Below are positions 34,981 through 44,181 of a stretch of DNA of 64,000 bases, in pieces (the stretch's first letter is position 1; each line of letters opens with the position of its first letter). This DNA is from an uncultured Clostridia bacterium (GTDB lineage: Bacteria; Bacillota; Clostridia; Oscillospirales; Ruminococcaceae). A model generated the notes under the pieces. The model was not told the origin of the DNA. It saw nothing but the letters and a program-made list of their open reading frames with translations, and made no database searches. Where the stretch lies: assembly GCA_947630825.1 (NCBI GenBank), contig CANRJA010000006.1, positions 1 through 64,000 of the forward strand, in the 5' to 3' direction. A program made the translations under genes and the position numbers.

Positions 34981-37947
34981 TTATTTTGTCTTTTTCTTAA
35001 TTACTTTCGACCACTTACCAAAATACTTCTTACCATTGACAAGCTTATAAGCCCTTACCTTTACAAAATATTTTTTCTTTGGCTTAAGTTTCTTTATTGT
35101 TATCTTGTTCTTCTTAACTGTTATTGCCTTCTTATTTTTAGTGAATTTATTATTTGTTGCTACTTTCAACTTATAGCCTGTTGCTTTGCTTACCTTTTTC
35201 CAACTTATATTTAATTTCTTTTTCTTTGCTGTAACCTTTACATTTTTAACCTTAGCAGGTTTTATTACAGTTTTACCAGCCAATGGTGTTACTTTTGTCG
35301 TAGGTGCAGTATTTGATGGCTTTTCTGTGCCACTGTTAGAAGGTCCAATTGGATCATCAGGCGGTGTCGAATAATCTAAACCAAGATTGTTAATTGCAGT
35401 TTTTAACTTATTAATAGATGCGGTTCTCTGATTGTCGTCTGCCGAAGTATTGTTATACATATCGAAAAGCTCATCATAGGCAGTTTCAAAATCCGACCAC
35501 TGAACGTCATCAAAACTATCCTGTCTCTTAATTGACGCAGCATAAAATAAAAGCTCCTTTACTTCACCGCTTTTATTTAAAACTAAATTATTATACTCTG
35601 CCAAAAATTTTTCATAAGCATTCAGCTTATTTTTTTGTGTAGACTGCGTATTTGCAAGTAGTGATTTAAGAGAATTAAGCCTTGTTAACATTTCATTATA
35701 TCCGCTTGAACAGTCACTTTCACTTAATGCCTCGCATTTTACAACAGACTTGTTATACTTTATCATATATTCAGCATATACGTCTCTGGCAATATAATTC
35801 TGATATTGACCATATCCGCCATGAAAGAATGTATTTATCCATTCTTCACATTGATCAGCATTCCAGATAGTTGCGCCGGTCGGGAACCTCTGAAAATACT
35901 TATCCAAATTCGGATAATACAAATTATGAAGCTGATTCATTATTTCTTTTACACGGCTAGGCTCATAACTGGTCTTAGCCAAATCATAAATATTATCGAA
36001 AACCTTTTGAGCGAATACAGGATTCTTCATTAGCTTATATATCATAGTTTGGATAGGCTCACCGCCGTTTCTTCCACCATTGTAGATTTGATAAAGCTTA
36101 TCATTCTCGGAACTTTCACCCGGATTACCCCAAAGAAATGCGCCCATCTCAACATCGTAGAACATAAATCTCCACTTGCCGTCGCTGTACTTTCCGCCGT
36201 TTTCTGTGTCGACTGTTCTGGTTCTCCAAACCTCCCAGTTCTTACCCGACCAGTCTTCATTTGAAATATAAGTTTCAGCCGCGACATAGTCGGCAAAGCT
36301 GTCTAAGTCAAGCATATGAGAAACCTTTTCATAATCAGCTTTTTTTGTAAAATCAGTTGACGGATTTTTAATGAAGCTTACAAAATCATTCCAAAGCTCC
36401 ACATCTGCATCTTCGCCTTCTTCGATCTTAGGTGCATTATTATTATCAGTGTCAGGCTTTATCATTACAACATTATCCTTATCTACGCCAAAATGATTTT
36501 CTGCATAATCATCGTTGTAGTCTTCCTGCATGGTGTAAATTCCCCAATACTCCCCATTTATAAACGCTATACAAGGAACGCTTGCCTGAGTTGAAAAATT
36601 CCTGTCAAGAACGCAGGTTTGCAGCAATGAATCCTTATATTTCACATAGTTAGCGTCATTTCCTCCATTTCTGAGAGTGATTTTCTTAAACGACGTAATA
36701 GTGTTGCCCTCACTATCCTTTGCCTTTCCGTCAAAGAAATCATATTTAAAGCTTTTTTCACCATAATCGCTTCTTGCATAAAGCCTCAAACTCTTTTGAT
36801 ATTCGCCTCTTGAGTATCCACCCTGAATTCTTATTCCGCATTCTTGCGAGAATACCGCATCATTATTTTTTATGTAGTCAATATGAACCGGTCTTTCCCA
36901 TTCCTTACCCTTGTTTGTGCAGTTTTTCTGAAGATAAATTCCTATTTCATCGTCGAACAAATTATCTGCATCTGTTACAATAGAAATTATCGGAACCCCT
37001 GCATATGTTTCGTTTGTTTTTCCTACAAAATATGATTTTGTAACTACTTTGCTAAAATCTCCGTCTTTTATTGCAATGGCTCTTATAACCGTCGCCTTAT
37101 CTACTTTTACTGTAGGTGCGTTTCTTCCGCTTCCTCTATGGTCACCATCTGTAAGTATGTCCTTGCTGATTGCAGAGAGAACATTATCTTCACTGCTTCT
37201 GTCAACAACAGTTATAGCTTCTGTATATTTTGTAGATTCAGCAGTTGGAATACTTCCGTCTGTAGTATAAAATATTTCTGCCCCTTCTTCTGCCGTTATT
37301 TCTAAAGAAAAGCTATCATTGAATGCTCTGCTGTCTATTGAAAACTTCGGAGCTTGGATATAAGCCTTAGCGTTATTATTGCTCTCACCCGGTGTAGGAA
37401 AAACCGTCTTGCAGCTATTATCTCCATCAGGAATCCTAGCATAGGTAGTATCATCTACAAGTGCCGGCACTGTAAGTGTGTCAACACTTTGTGACGCGCC
37501 AGTTTGAAAGTCTAAATCCAAACCGTCACTTGAAAGATTCATCTCAATATACGGCTTAGAGTCAGCCATTGACGCATCTAAGTTTTTATTGCAGTATAAA
37601 ACAAGATAACCCTTCGCTGGAATTACAGCAGTACCATTAATTGCTTCTGTTTTATCAGTCTTGTCCAAATCAATCTTTTTAAGCTTATAACCTGACACGT
37701 CAACTGCTGTATTAGTAGGATTATATATCTCAATCCAATCGCAAAGCTCGGTTTTTGTTGCACCGTCTTTATCATAAACTGCCTCAACATCTGTTAGATT
37801 TCCGTTTTCACCTTTGTTACCGAGACAAACTTCATTAATTACTATGCTGGCAGTTTCTGCATTTGATAAAAATGCTGAAAATCCGACTGATGTAACAACT
37901 ATGGCAACAGCCGCAGTAATACTTGTGATTTTTCTTAACACTCCCAT
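34981..37947 (-). CDS. Secreted CotH-type surface protein with lamin-tail and Fn3 modules
   Basis: A 988-aa secreted protein. A signal peptide (residues 1-30, cut near SNA-ETAS) is followed by a lamin-tail-like domain (IVINEVCLGNKG..DWIEIYNPTNTAVDVSGY), a chitobiase-C-terminal-like module (IFYTTDGSIPT), and a CotH kinase-like domain (GIRIQGGYSRGEYQKSLRLY; FMFYDVEMGAF). Next come a helical region (750-870), a Pro/Thr linker and a Lys-rich Fn3 module. CotH proteins phosphorylate spore-coat proteins in Bacillus; ruminococcal CotH modules occur in secreted fibre-degradation proteins. The Fn3 tail resembles that of the GH5 enzyme at 1-2298. Confidence 0.85.
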   Translation of the reverse strand: MGVLRKITSITAAVAIVVTSVGFSAFLSNAETASIVINEVCLGNKGENGNLTDVEAVYDKDGATKTELCDWIEIYNPTNTAVDVSGYKLKKIDLDKTDKTEAINGTAVIPAKGYLVLYCNKNLDASMADSKPYIEMNLSSDGLDLDFQTGASQSVDTLTVPALVDDTTYARIPDGDNSCKTVFPTPGESNNNAKAYIQAPKFSIDSRAFNDSFSLEITAEEGAEIFYTTDGSIPTAESTKYTEAITVVDRSSEDNVLSAISKDILTDGDHRGSGRNAPTVKVDKATVIRAIAIKDGDFSKVVTKSYFVGKTNETYAGVPIISIVTDADNLFDDEIGIYLQKNCTNKGKEWERPVHIDYIKNNDAVFSQECGIRIQGGYSRGEYQKSLRLYARSDYGEKSFKYDFFDGKAKDSEGNTITSFKKITLRNGGNDANYVKYKDSLLQTCVLDRNFSTQASVPCIAFINGEYWGIYTMQEDYNDDYAENHFGVDKDNVVMIKPDTDNNNAPKIEEGEDADVELWNDFVSFIKNPSTDFTKKADYEKVSHMLDLDSFADYVAAETYISNEDWSGKNWEVWRTRTVDTENGGKYSDGKWRFMFYDVEMGAFLWGNPGESSENDKLYQIYNGGRNGGEPIQTMIYKLMKNPVFAQKVFDNIYDLAKTSYEPSRVKEIMNQLHNLYYPNLDKYFQRFPTGATIWNADQCEEWINTFFHGGYGQYQNYIARDVYAEYMIKYNKSVVKCEALSESDCSSGYNEMLTRLNSLKSLLANTQSTQKNKLNAYEKFLAEYNNLVLNKSGEVKELLFYAASIKRQDSFDDVQWSDFETAYDELFDMYNNTSADDNQRTASINKLKTAINNLGLDYSTPPDDPIGPSNSGTEKPSNTAPTTKVTPLAGKTVIKPAKVKNVKVTAKKKKLNISWKKVSKATGYKLKVATNNKFTKNKKAITVKKNKITIKKLKPKKKYFVKVRAYKLVNGKKYFGKWSKVIKKKTK

Positions 37948-38261
37948 AGTTCACCCTCCATATATTAAACCTAAACAAAAGATTATCAGACATTTTAAAT
38001 AATAATATTTATTTTTGTTTATATTTTATTATTCAAAATACATAATACCAATTTTATTATAAATCAATTATAAGTTAATTGTCAATAATTTTCTTGCAAG
38101 CTTTATCAGAAGTTATTTTATATTACATTACATTGAAATTCACTTTAATAATATAATTTATAAAAAACTATGGTAATTTATTTGAATTTGTGTTATTATA
38201 AAATAAGTATAACTATTTTAAGTTTTGAAATTAAATTGCGATTGGGGAAAATGTCAGTATT
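37948..38261. promoter_or_regulatory. AT-rich divergent promoter region, CotH-type gene and nadB
   Basis: A 314-base gap without a gene. For the CotH-type gene: TTGACA (complement of 38080-38085), 18-bp spacer, TATAAT (complement of 38056-38061). For nadB only weak promoter-like sequence was seen, and no riboswitch or NadR-like palindrome was recognised. Confidence 0.6.
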
Positions 38262-39779
38262 ATGAACAATTACGACGTAATTATTGCAGGCTGCGGCGTC
38301 GCAGGTCTGTATACGGCAATAAATTTATCAGATGATTTGAATATCCTGATAACCTCTAAAATGGAGCTTACTCTCTGCAACACCGCTCTTGCTCAGGGAG
38401 GAATTGCCGGCGTTTATAATTCCCCTGACGATTCTCCCGAACTTCACAAACAGGATACCTTAGTAGCAGGCGGTTTTGAAAACGACATCGAAACTACTTC
38501 GATTCTCTGCGAGGAAGCTAAAATTGATATAGAAAAAATAATAAGTCTCGGCGTTGAGTTTGATAAAACTCATAACGGAGACTTCCACCGTACCCTTGAG
38601 GGCGGTCACGGCAAACACAGAATCTTTCACCATAAGGATACCACAGGTTTTGAAATTGAAACTAAACTACTCGAATATGTGAAAACTCTCCCCAATGTTG
38701 AGATTTTGGAGAACGCTCTTATTTGCGATATCAAAAAAACTCAAACAGGCTTTTCTTTCGATATTTTAAAAGACGATATCCACAGCACATACAACTCACG
38801 ATATGCAGTTATTGCAACAGGCGGTATCGGCAGGGTCTATGAGCGCACTACAAACTCTGCTATCGCAACCGGCGACGGTATCGCCTTTGCTTACAATTTA
38901 GGCGCAGAGATAAAAAATATTAGCTATATACAGTTCCACCCCACCGCTTTTAATGACAAGTATAACAGAGAATGCTTTTTGATTTCAGAAGCCGTAAGGG
39001 GCGAGGGCGCTTACTTAAAAAACTTTCGGGGCGAAAGGTTTATGCAAAACTACGACAAGCGTCTTGAACTTGCCCCGAGAGACGTTGTTTCTCACTCTAT
39101 TATGTTCGAGACGGCAAAAACTCAAAGCAGTACCTTTTATATTGACATAACCCATAAAAAACCGGAGTTTATTAAAAACCGCTTTCCTATGATCTACGAA
39201 AAGCTTCTCGACTTAGGCTACGATATGACTAAAGATATGATTCCGGTATACCCCTGCCAGCACTACCTGATGGGAGGAATAAAGGTTGACAAAAACGCCG
39301 AGACAACCGTCGGCAACTTATTTGCCTGCGGTGAATGCTCCTGCACAGGCGTTCACGGAAACAACAGGCTGGCTTCAAACTCACTGCTCGAGGCTCTTGT
39401 TTTTCCAAGACGTGCGGCGGCAGTTATTAATAATAGGTGCAAAACCGATTCAAACGCTCCGCTTGTCTCTGCTGAATTTGCAAGCAATGATAGTGCGCCT
39501 CATATTCCAAAAGGTATAAGAACAGAGATACGGAAAATTATGCAGACAGCATACTTTGTAATGCCCGATATTGACGCTCTTTTTGAGGGTTACGACAGGC
39601 TGAATCAGATAAAAGAAATTCTATACACGGGGCGATTTAAAATCGATAAGGATTTTGTCGAGGCGAAAAGCCTTGCCACTGTAGCCTACCTCATTTTGCA
39701 GGAGGCTAACAAAACAGCTACCGAAAACGCAGAAATAGACGCCGCTAAGTGGGCGGAGTATGAGCTTAACAATTACTAG
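38262..39779 (+). CDS. nadB: L-aspartate oxidase
   Basis: A 505-aa flavoenzyme that oxidises L-aspartate to iminoaspartate, the first step of de novo NAD synthesis. It has the FAD-binding GCGVAGLYTAINL, the TALAQGGIAGV loop, RTLEGGHGKHRIFHHKD active-site motif and GGIKVDKNAETTVGNLFACGECSCTGVHGNNRLASNSLLEALVF region (positions 355-395). The ATG has GGGGAAAAT upstream. nadC is in the same direction 2.4 kb downstream, with cassette C and a permease gene between them; nadA is not in the window. Confidence 0.94.
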   Translation: MNNYDVIIAGCGVAGLYTAINLSDDLNILITSKMELTLCNTALAQGGIAGVYNSPDDSPELHKQDTLVAGGFENDIETTSILCEEAKIDIEKIISLGVEFDKTHNGDFHRTLEGGHGKHRIFHHKDTTGFEIETKLLEYVKTLPNVEILENALICDIKKTQTGFSFDILKDDIHSTYNSRYAVIATGGIGRVYERTTNSAIATGDGIAFAYNLGAEIKNISYIQFHPTAFNDKYNRECFLISEAVRGEGAYLKNFRGERFMQNYDKRLELAPRDVVSHSIMFETAKTQSSTFYIDITHKKPEFIKNRFPMIYEKLLDLGYDMTKDMIPVYPCQHYLMGGIKVDKNAETTVGNLFACGECSCTGVHGNNRLASNSLLEALVFPRRAAAVINNRCKTDSNAPLVSAEFASNDSAPHIPKGIRTEIRKIMQTAYFVMPDIDALFEGYDRLNQIKEILYTGRFKIDKDFVEAKSLATVAYLILQEANKTATENAEIDAAKWAEYELNNY

Positions 39780-39821
39780 GTTAGAAGTTTGAGATTAGAA
39801 GTATTACATCTGATTGAGTAT

Positions 39822-40034
39822 TTATTCTTCTGCCTCTTGCATAAGTTTATAACAATGTTCGCTCAATTTTGAGGCTTCGTCTGCTAAACATTCAAGCGCT
39901 CCTCTTAAAATATCATCACCATATACGTGTATAAAGTACATTACACATACTTCAGACAGCCCTTCTAGCTTTTCAGCCTCTTTCATTACTTCTTCAAAAT
40001 CCACTAAATGGATTGCTTCGATTTTTTCTTTCAT
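39822..40034 (-). CDS. Family-1 small helical protein, cassette C copy 1
   Basis: A 70-aa protein of unknown function (HLVDFEEVMKEAEKLEGLSE, then DDILRGALECLADEASKLSE). Nearly the same protein as cassette A's (20047); the C-terminal coding DNA also matches at about nine bases in ten. The start at 40034 follows AAAGGAAGTGACATCAATG. It is the second gene of a two-gene unit; 14 bases separate it from copy 2. Confidence 0.75.
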   Translation of the reverse strand: MKEKIEAIHLVDFEEVMKEAEKLEGLSEVCVMYFIHVYGDDILRGALECLADEASKLSEHCYKLMQEAEE

Positions 40035-40048
40035 TGATGTCACTTCCT

Positions 40049-40285
40049 TTAATTGTGGGTCTTAGAATTATTATGCGAACCTATGTTATTATACAATGCT
40101 CTGCATTCGTCACGAAGTTTGAATACTTCATCTGAAAGGCATTCAAGCGTCCTTTTGAAAATATCATTTTCAAAGTAATTGGTGAAGAATATAACACAGA
40201 AATCTGAAAGTCCTGCTATCATTTCAGTTTTTCTATGTATTATTTCAATGTCCTGTATGCTTATGTTTCTGTTTTTATTATCCAT
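40049..40285 (-). CDS. Family-1 small helical protein, cassette C copy 2
   Basis: A 78-aa paralog (IQDIEIIHRKTEMIAGLSDF, ENDIFKRTLECLSDEVFKLR) with an extra polar Asn/Ser/His tail. The start at 40285 follows AAAGGAAGTGACATCAATG. First gene after the minus-strand promoter at 40316-40344 and divergent from two RHH genes. Confidence 0.74.
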   Translation of the reverse strand: MDNKNRNISIQDIEIIHRKTEMIAGLSDFCVIFFTNYFENDIFKRTLECLSDEVFKLRDECRALYNNIGSHNNSKTHN

Positions 40286-40315
40286 TGATGTCACTTCCTT
40301 TATTGGTATGTTATT

Positions 40316-40344
40316 ATTATACAATGGTACCCTTGTAAACTCAA
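40316..40344 (-). promoter_or_regulatory. Cassette C family-1 promoter with palindromic spacer
   Basis: On the minus strand: TTGAGT (complement of 40339-40344), 17-bp spacer, TATAAT (complement of 40316-40321). An almost perfect 18-bp palindrome (arms TACAA and TTGTA around GGTACC, one mismatched pair) spans 40320-40337. Confidence 0.76.
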
Positions 40345-40447
40345 TAGACATAACTCACAAATATCTACTATCTAATGTTGTTTAAATTGGTTATATTGTA
40401 TAATTTTTGAAAATTAAAAATATTATATTGGTAAGGTGGTAAAAATT

Positions 40448-40639
40448 ATGCCAGCTAGTAAAGCTAAAATAAAAGCAAATAATAAATATGATAAAAACCA
40501 CTATGATGGTATTCATATGCGAGTTCCGAAAGGAAAAAGGGAAATAATTTCTGAACACGCAAAGGAATATGACGGTTCTCTAAACAAGTTTCTTAATCGT
40601 GCAGTTGATGAAGCTATGGAGAGAGATAAAAATAAATGA
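40448..40639 (+). CDS. Ribbon-helix-helix protein, cassette C copy 1
   Basis: A 63-aa family-2 protein (PASKAKIKANNKYDKNHYD; strand GIHMRVP; helix B LNKFLNRAVDEAMER). The DNA-reading strand differs from RLEMxVP at cassettes B and D, which fits its different operator. The start at 40448 follows AAGGTGGTAAAAATT, the family-2 leader. Confidence 0.82.
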   Translation: MPASKAKIKANNKYDKNHYDGIHMRVPKGKREIISEHAKEYDGSLNKFLNRAVDEAMERDKNK

Positions 40640-40671
40640 CAGTGGTTTAGACAGAAAAAGGTGGTAAAAAT

Positions 40672-40866
40672 ATGCCGGTTAGTAAAGCCCAAAAAAGAGC
40701 GAATGCAAAATATAATAAAAAGCACTATGATAGTATGCTTATAAGAGTTCCAAAAGGTAAAAAGGAAAAGATAGTAGCTCATGCAAATGAGTATGATATA
40801 TCTTTAAACAAGTTTCTTAATCGTGCAGTTGATGAAACTATGGAGAGAGATAAAAATAATGGATAA
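40672..40866 (+). CDS. Ribbon-helix-helix protein, cassette C copy 2
   Basis: A 64-aa family-2 protein (PVSKAQKRANAKYNKKHYD; strand SMLIRVP; helix B LNKFLNRAVDETMERDK). Leader AAGGTGGTAAAAAT. Its last codons (Asn-Asn-Gly-stop) lie in an ATAATGGATAATTGACAATGG repeat that continues to about 40890. Confidence 0.82.
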   Translation: MPVSKAQKRANAKYNKKHYDSMLIRVPKGKKEKIVAHANEYDISLNKFLNRAVDETMERDKNNG

Positions 40867-40953
40867 TTGACAATGGAAAATGGATAATTTTTTAAATATG
40901 TCAAGTATTTTTACACCTGCTCGCCGGTCTTATTTTGAAAGTTGGGGTATTAA

Positions 40954-42138
40954 GTGTTATTAAACAAAAAGAACAAAAAAACTATACTGCTTATAGCCGC
41001 ACTAGTGCTTGCCTGTCTGGTAATAAAGTATTCGACAGCGGCGGTGCGATTTTTTGTTCACGCTATAGACGCCTGCTTTGCTCTAATTCTTGGCGGCGCT
41101 ATTGCGTACATTCTCAACATAGTTATGAAAAAGTATGAAAGCATTTACTTTCCCAAATCGCAGCGAAAACTCGTTAAAAAATCCAAAAGAGCAGTTTGTA
41201 TTATTTTGTCGTTACTTTCCGTTCTGGCAATTATAGCAGGCATAGTAATAATAGTAATACCTGAGTTATACAAGTGCATTGAGTTGTTAAGCGACGCTAT
41301 CCCCCGCTCTGTTGATACTGTAAAGTCCTGGGTCAACGAAAACATAACTGCTGAATATATCAGAAACAAAGTAAACAGCTTTGAATTTAGCTGGAAAAGC
41401 TTAGAACCTGCTTTGTTGGGGTTCTGGCAGGTAAACTCGTCTGAAATTCTCAACTCTGTGATATCGGTAACAAGCTCCATTGCAGGAACTATTACAGACA
41501 TTGTAATAGCGGTCATTTTTTCGGTATATATTCTCTTTAACAAAGAGAAACTTTTAAAGCAATTTAACAAAATCATCAAGGCATACGGCAAACCCGAAAG
41601 GAACAAAAGGCTTATAAGCTATCTTAAAATTGCAAACAAGACCTTTTCAAGCTTTATTGTCGGTCAATGCACCGACGCTGCAATTCTTGGGTGTCTTTGC
41701 TTTGTGGGAATGGTGATACTTCGTTTTCCGTATGCGGGTGTTACCGCCGCTGTTGTGGGACTTACGGCGCTTATACCTATAGTAGGTGCGTTTATAGGAG
41801 CGTTTATCGGTGCTTTTTTGATATTTACCATAAGCCCAATAAAAGCTGTTATGTTTATTATATTCCTTATTATACTTCAGCAATGCGAACAGGCGTTTAT
41901 CTACCCGAAAATCGTTGGCAAGTCAACAGGACTTCCGGGAATGTGGGTTTTAGCTGGCATAACAGTCGGCGGAGGGCTTTTCGGGATAGTCGGAATGCTT
42001 ATCGGAGTTCCGATAACGGCGACTTTTTACAAGATACTACAGCAGTCTGTAAACGCACGCATTAAGGAGAAGAAGATAATTAAAGCTCTTGAGACAAATA
42101 AAGAGCTTGGAGATACGATTATAATTAAGAAAGATTAA
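40954..42138 (+). CDS. AI-2E family transporter-like membrane permease
   Basis: A 394-aa protein with about eight membrane helices. It has the AI-2E transporter family (formerly PerM/YdiK-like) features: a helix pair at the N-terminus, a soluble segment (residues 110-180), and GVTAAVVGLTALIPIVGAFI followed by the PKIVGKSTGLPGMWVLAGITVGG motif. Substrates vary; autoinducer export and Na+/H+ exchange are known in relatives. GTG start with TTGGGG upstream. It lies between nadB and nadC without an obvious link to NAD synthesis. Confidence 0.88.
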   Translation: MLLNKKNKKTILLIAALVLACLVIKYSTAAVRFFVHAIDACFALILGGAIAYILNIVMKKYESIYFPKSQRKLVKKSKRAVCIILSLLSVLAIIAGIVIIVIPELYKCIELLSDAIPRSVDTVKSWVNENITAEYIRNKVNSFEFSWKSLEPALLGFWQVNSSEILNSVISVTSSIAGTITDIVIAVIFSVYILFNKEKLLKQFNKIIKAYGKPERNKRLISYLKIANKTFSSFIVGQCTDAAILGCLCFVGMVILRFPYAGVTAAVVGLTALIPIVGAFIGAFIGAFLIFTISPIKAVMFIIFLIILQQCEQAFIYPKIVGKSTGLPGMWVLAGITVGGGLFGIVGMLIGVPITATFYKILQQSVNARIKEKKIIKALETNKELGDTIIIKKD

Positions 42139-42153
42139 TTAAAAGTTTACAGT

Positions 42154-42194
42154 CAAGGGCAGAGCCCTCAGCGAAAAGAGAGGGCTGCCCCTTG
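42154..42194. repeat. GC-rich hairpin before nadC
   Basis: CAAGGGCAGAGCCCTC (42154-42169) pairs with GAGGGCTGCCCCTTG (42180-42194) with one bulge. No T run follows, so it is not a classical terminator; it resembles the GCAGGGC palindrome near 20400. Confidence 0.6.
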
Positions 42195-42219
42195 AAGTAA
42201 TTTAGAAAGGACGTAAATT

Positions 42220-43059
42220 ATGCAACCTTTACAAATGGAGATCGACAGCATTATAATAAACGCAATTAAAGAGGACATAAACTACATAGATGTCACGACC
42301 GACTATCTTATATCAGATGACAGCGTCAGCACGGCTAAATTTATCGCTAAGGACAGCGGTGTACTTTGCGGAATAGACATTGCGCTCAGAGTGTTCACAC
42401 TTCTCGGCAATAAAACCGAGTTTGACATTAAGCGTCGTGACGGCGACAAGGTAGAAAAAGGCGATATAATTGCGACCATTACAGGCAAAACAAAGGTACT
42501 TTTAAAGGGTGAGAGAACGGCTCTTAACCTGCTCCAGCACCTTTCTGGTATTGCTACTATGACAAACAGACTGGTTAAGCTAGCAGAGGGTACGAATGCG
42601 ACTATAGCAGACACGAGAAAGACGCTTCCCGGCTTGAGGTCTTTGCAGAAATACGCAGTTACCGTCGGCGGAGGAAAGAACCATCGCTACAACCTTTCCG
42701 ACTGTGCAATGCTCAAGGACACCCACTTAGACGCTTACGGCAGTATTACAAACGCTGTAAACGCTCTTAAGGAAAAACTCGGACACACAGTTATGATAGA
42801 GGTCGAGACTAGGAATATTAATGAAGTTAGAGAGGCTCTAAGCGTGTGCGCTGACATTATTATGCTTGACAATATGGATTGCGAAACTATGAAAGAAGCA
42901 GTTAATATAGTATCAGGCAAGGCGAAGCTTGAAGCAAGCGGAAATGTCACCGAAGAAACGATAGTCAGCATTGCCAAAACGGGTGTTGACATAATCTCTG
43001 TAGGTGCGATTACACACTCGGTCAAGGCGTTTGATATTTCCATGCGGATAGATAAGTAA
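42220..43059 (+). CDS. nadC: Nicotinate-nucleotide pyrophosphorylase (carboxylating), quinolinate phosphoribosyltransferase
   Basis: A 279-aa enzyme that joins quinolinate and PRPP to give nicotinate mononucleotide. It has the RTALNLLQHLSGIAT motif, TRKTLPGLRSLQKYAV, GGGKNHRYNLSD, and the C-terminal barrel motifs IEVETRN, IMLDNM and EASGNV. RBS GAAAGGACG. Confidence 0.95.
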   Translation: MQPLQMEIDSIIINAIKEDINYIDVTTDYLISDDSVSTAKFIAKDSGVLCGIDIALRVFTLLGNKTEFDIKRRDGDKVEKGDIIATITGKTKVLLKGERTALNLLQHLSGIATMTNRLVKLAEGTNATIADTRKTLPGLRSLQKYAVTVGGGKNHRYNLSDCAMLKDTHLDAYGSITNAVNALKEKLGHTVMIEVETRNINEVREALSVCADIIMLDNMDCETMKEAVNIVSGKAKLEASGNVTEETIVSIAKTGVDIISVGAITHSVKAFDISMRIDK

Positions 43060-43145
43060 AAGGCAAGATACTAACTCTTATACAGAAAAGGTAAGTTTAT
43101 GCTTCTTACCTCTAGTCTCTATTTTCTAATAAAAGGTGATTTATT

Positions 43146-43703
43146 ATGAAAACCAATAAAATAAAATACTTAGGTCTATGCATTGTAATTATGCTTTCAC
43201 TTTCAGGCTGTAAATTCCCTTCGCTGTTTTACAAAACGCCCTCTTTGAAAGAGGTTCAGCAGGAGGAGATTAAGACAAAGATTGTTATGCCTGATTTAAA
43301 CGGTCTGACCTACTCACAGGCTGTTGAAAAAACAGACAGCATTCCGCTTATCGTAACAAAGCAGTACAACGACAAGGTTAAGAAAAACATAATCTTCTGG
43401 CAGAGCGTAACCCCCAGCGAGGAGATTTCTATAGGTACTCCTGTTGATATTGTAATCAGCAAGGGCGTTCAGATGATTGAAATACCGAAGGTCTCTGATA
43501 TGGATTATCTCGCCGCACAGACGGTTTTGAAATCATTAGGGTTTAAGGTAAAAATTAGTTATCAGCACAAGTGGGGTATCGAGAGCGGCGACATTATTTC
43601 AATGAGCCCTGCGGAAGGTAAGAAAAAGCCGTACGGCACTACTGTTAAAATGACAGTAGACGCGGTCAGCCCAAAAGATAGAACTTCTGAGGAGCAAACA
43701 TAA
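43146..43703 (+). CDS. PASTA-domain lipoprotein
   Basis: A 185-aa protein with a lipoprotein signal (lipobox LSLSGC, Cys22) and two PASTA domains (VMPDLNGLTYSQAVEK and EIPKVSDMDYLAAQTVLKSL starts). PASTA modules bind peptidoglycan or muropeptides and usually sit on Ser/Thr kinases or penicillin-binding proteins; here they stand alone on a lipid anchor. RBS AAAAGGTG. Function unknown. Confidence 0.86.
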   Translation: MKTNKIKYLGLCIVIMLSLSGCKFPSLFYKTPSLKEVQQEEIKTKIVMPDLNGLTYSQAVEKTDSIPLIVTKQYNDKVKKNIIFWQSVTPSEEISIGTPVDIVISKGVQMIEIPKVSDMDYLAAQTVLKSLGFKVKISYQHKWGIESGDIISMSPAEGKKKPYGTTVKMTVDAVSPKDRTSEEQT

Positions 43704-43754
43704 AATGGGTAAATTGTATAAATTCAACCTATTTTAAAAAATTATAAAAAACCC

Positions 43755-43783
43755 TTGACAAATATAATTTTTTGGAATATAAT
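43755..43783 (+). promoter_or_regulatory. Consensus promoter of the trp operon
   Basis: TTGACA (43755-43760), 17-bp spacer, TATAAT (43778-43783): both hexamers perfect, just before the T-box leader. Confidence 0.88.
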
Positions 43784-43807
43784 ATATAGTAATCAAATAT
43801 TTTAAAT

Positions 43808-44117
43808 CCTGTGAGCAAAAGTAAGTAGCTGATTTAACGATGATTTAGAGAGCCTTTGGCGGTGGAATAAAGGCACATACGACTTTCAGTGAATGGGTTT
43901 GTGAGGAGCTCGGTGAAAGACTTTTCTTTTTTTGATTAAGTTTAAGTATCCGACGCCGCTGGTTTTCGGCGTTAATGAAAAGAAGTATTGATGCGATTTA
44001 TTTAAAAAGCTGCGTACTTTGCTGAGTTGATAAATGTGAGTTTATCATAAATTTGGGTGGCACCGCGATGTCTATCGTCCCATTAGTTTTCTAATGTGAA
44101 ACGATGGGCTTTTTTTA
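43808..44117 (+). promoter_or_regulatory. Tryptophan T-box riboswitch leader
   Basis: A T-box leader of about 300 bases. Stem I has the AGAGAG region (43846) and, on its 3' side, GTGAATGGG with a TGG (Trp) specifier at 43894-43896. The T-box sequence GGGTGGCACCGCG lies at 44055-44067, followed by the terminator hairpin. Uncharged tRNA-Trp pairs with the specifier and the T-box to favour the antiterminator and turn on trpE to trpA. Specifier placement was made by eye but agrees with the downstream genes. Confidence 0.93.
44074..44116 (+). terminator. T-box-controlled terminator
   Basis: ATCGT (44074-44078) pairs with ACGAT (44101-44105) and CATTAG with CTAATG inside, followed by GGGC and seven Ts. 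It competes with the antiterminator that contains the T-box sequence. Confidence 0.85.
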
Positions 44118-44181
44118 TGCAACGATAACATTGGCAGATTGCCGATATTTCTTCTTGCATCTTGTAGAGGAGGTAAATTTT

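Noticed and set aside
42154-42194. Terminator or NAD-responsive riboswitch before nadC
   Set aside because: No T run and no known aptamer core; better explained as a GC-rich palindromic repeat.
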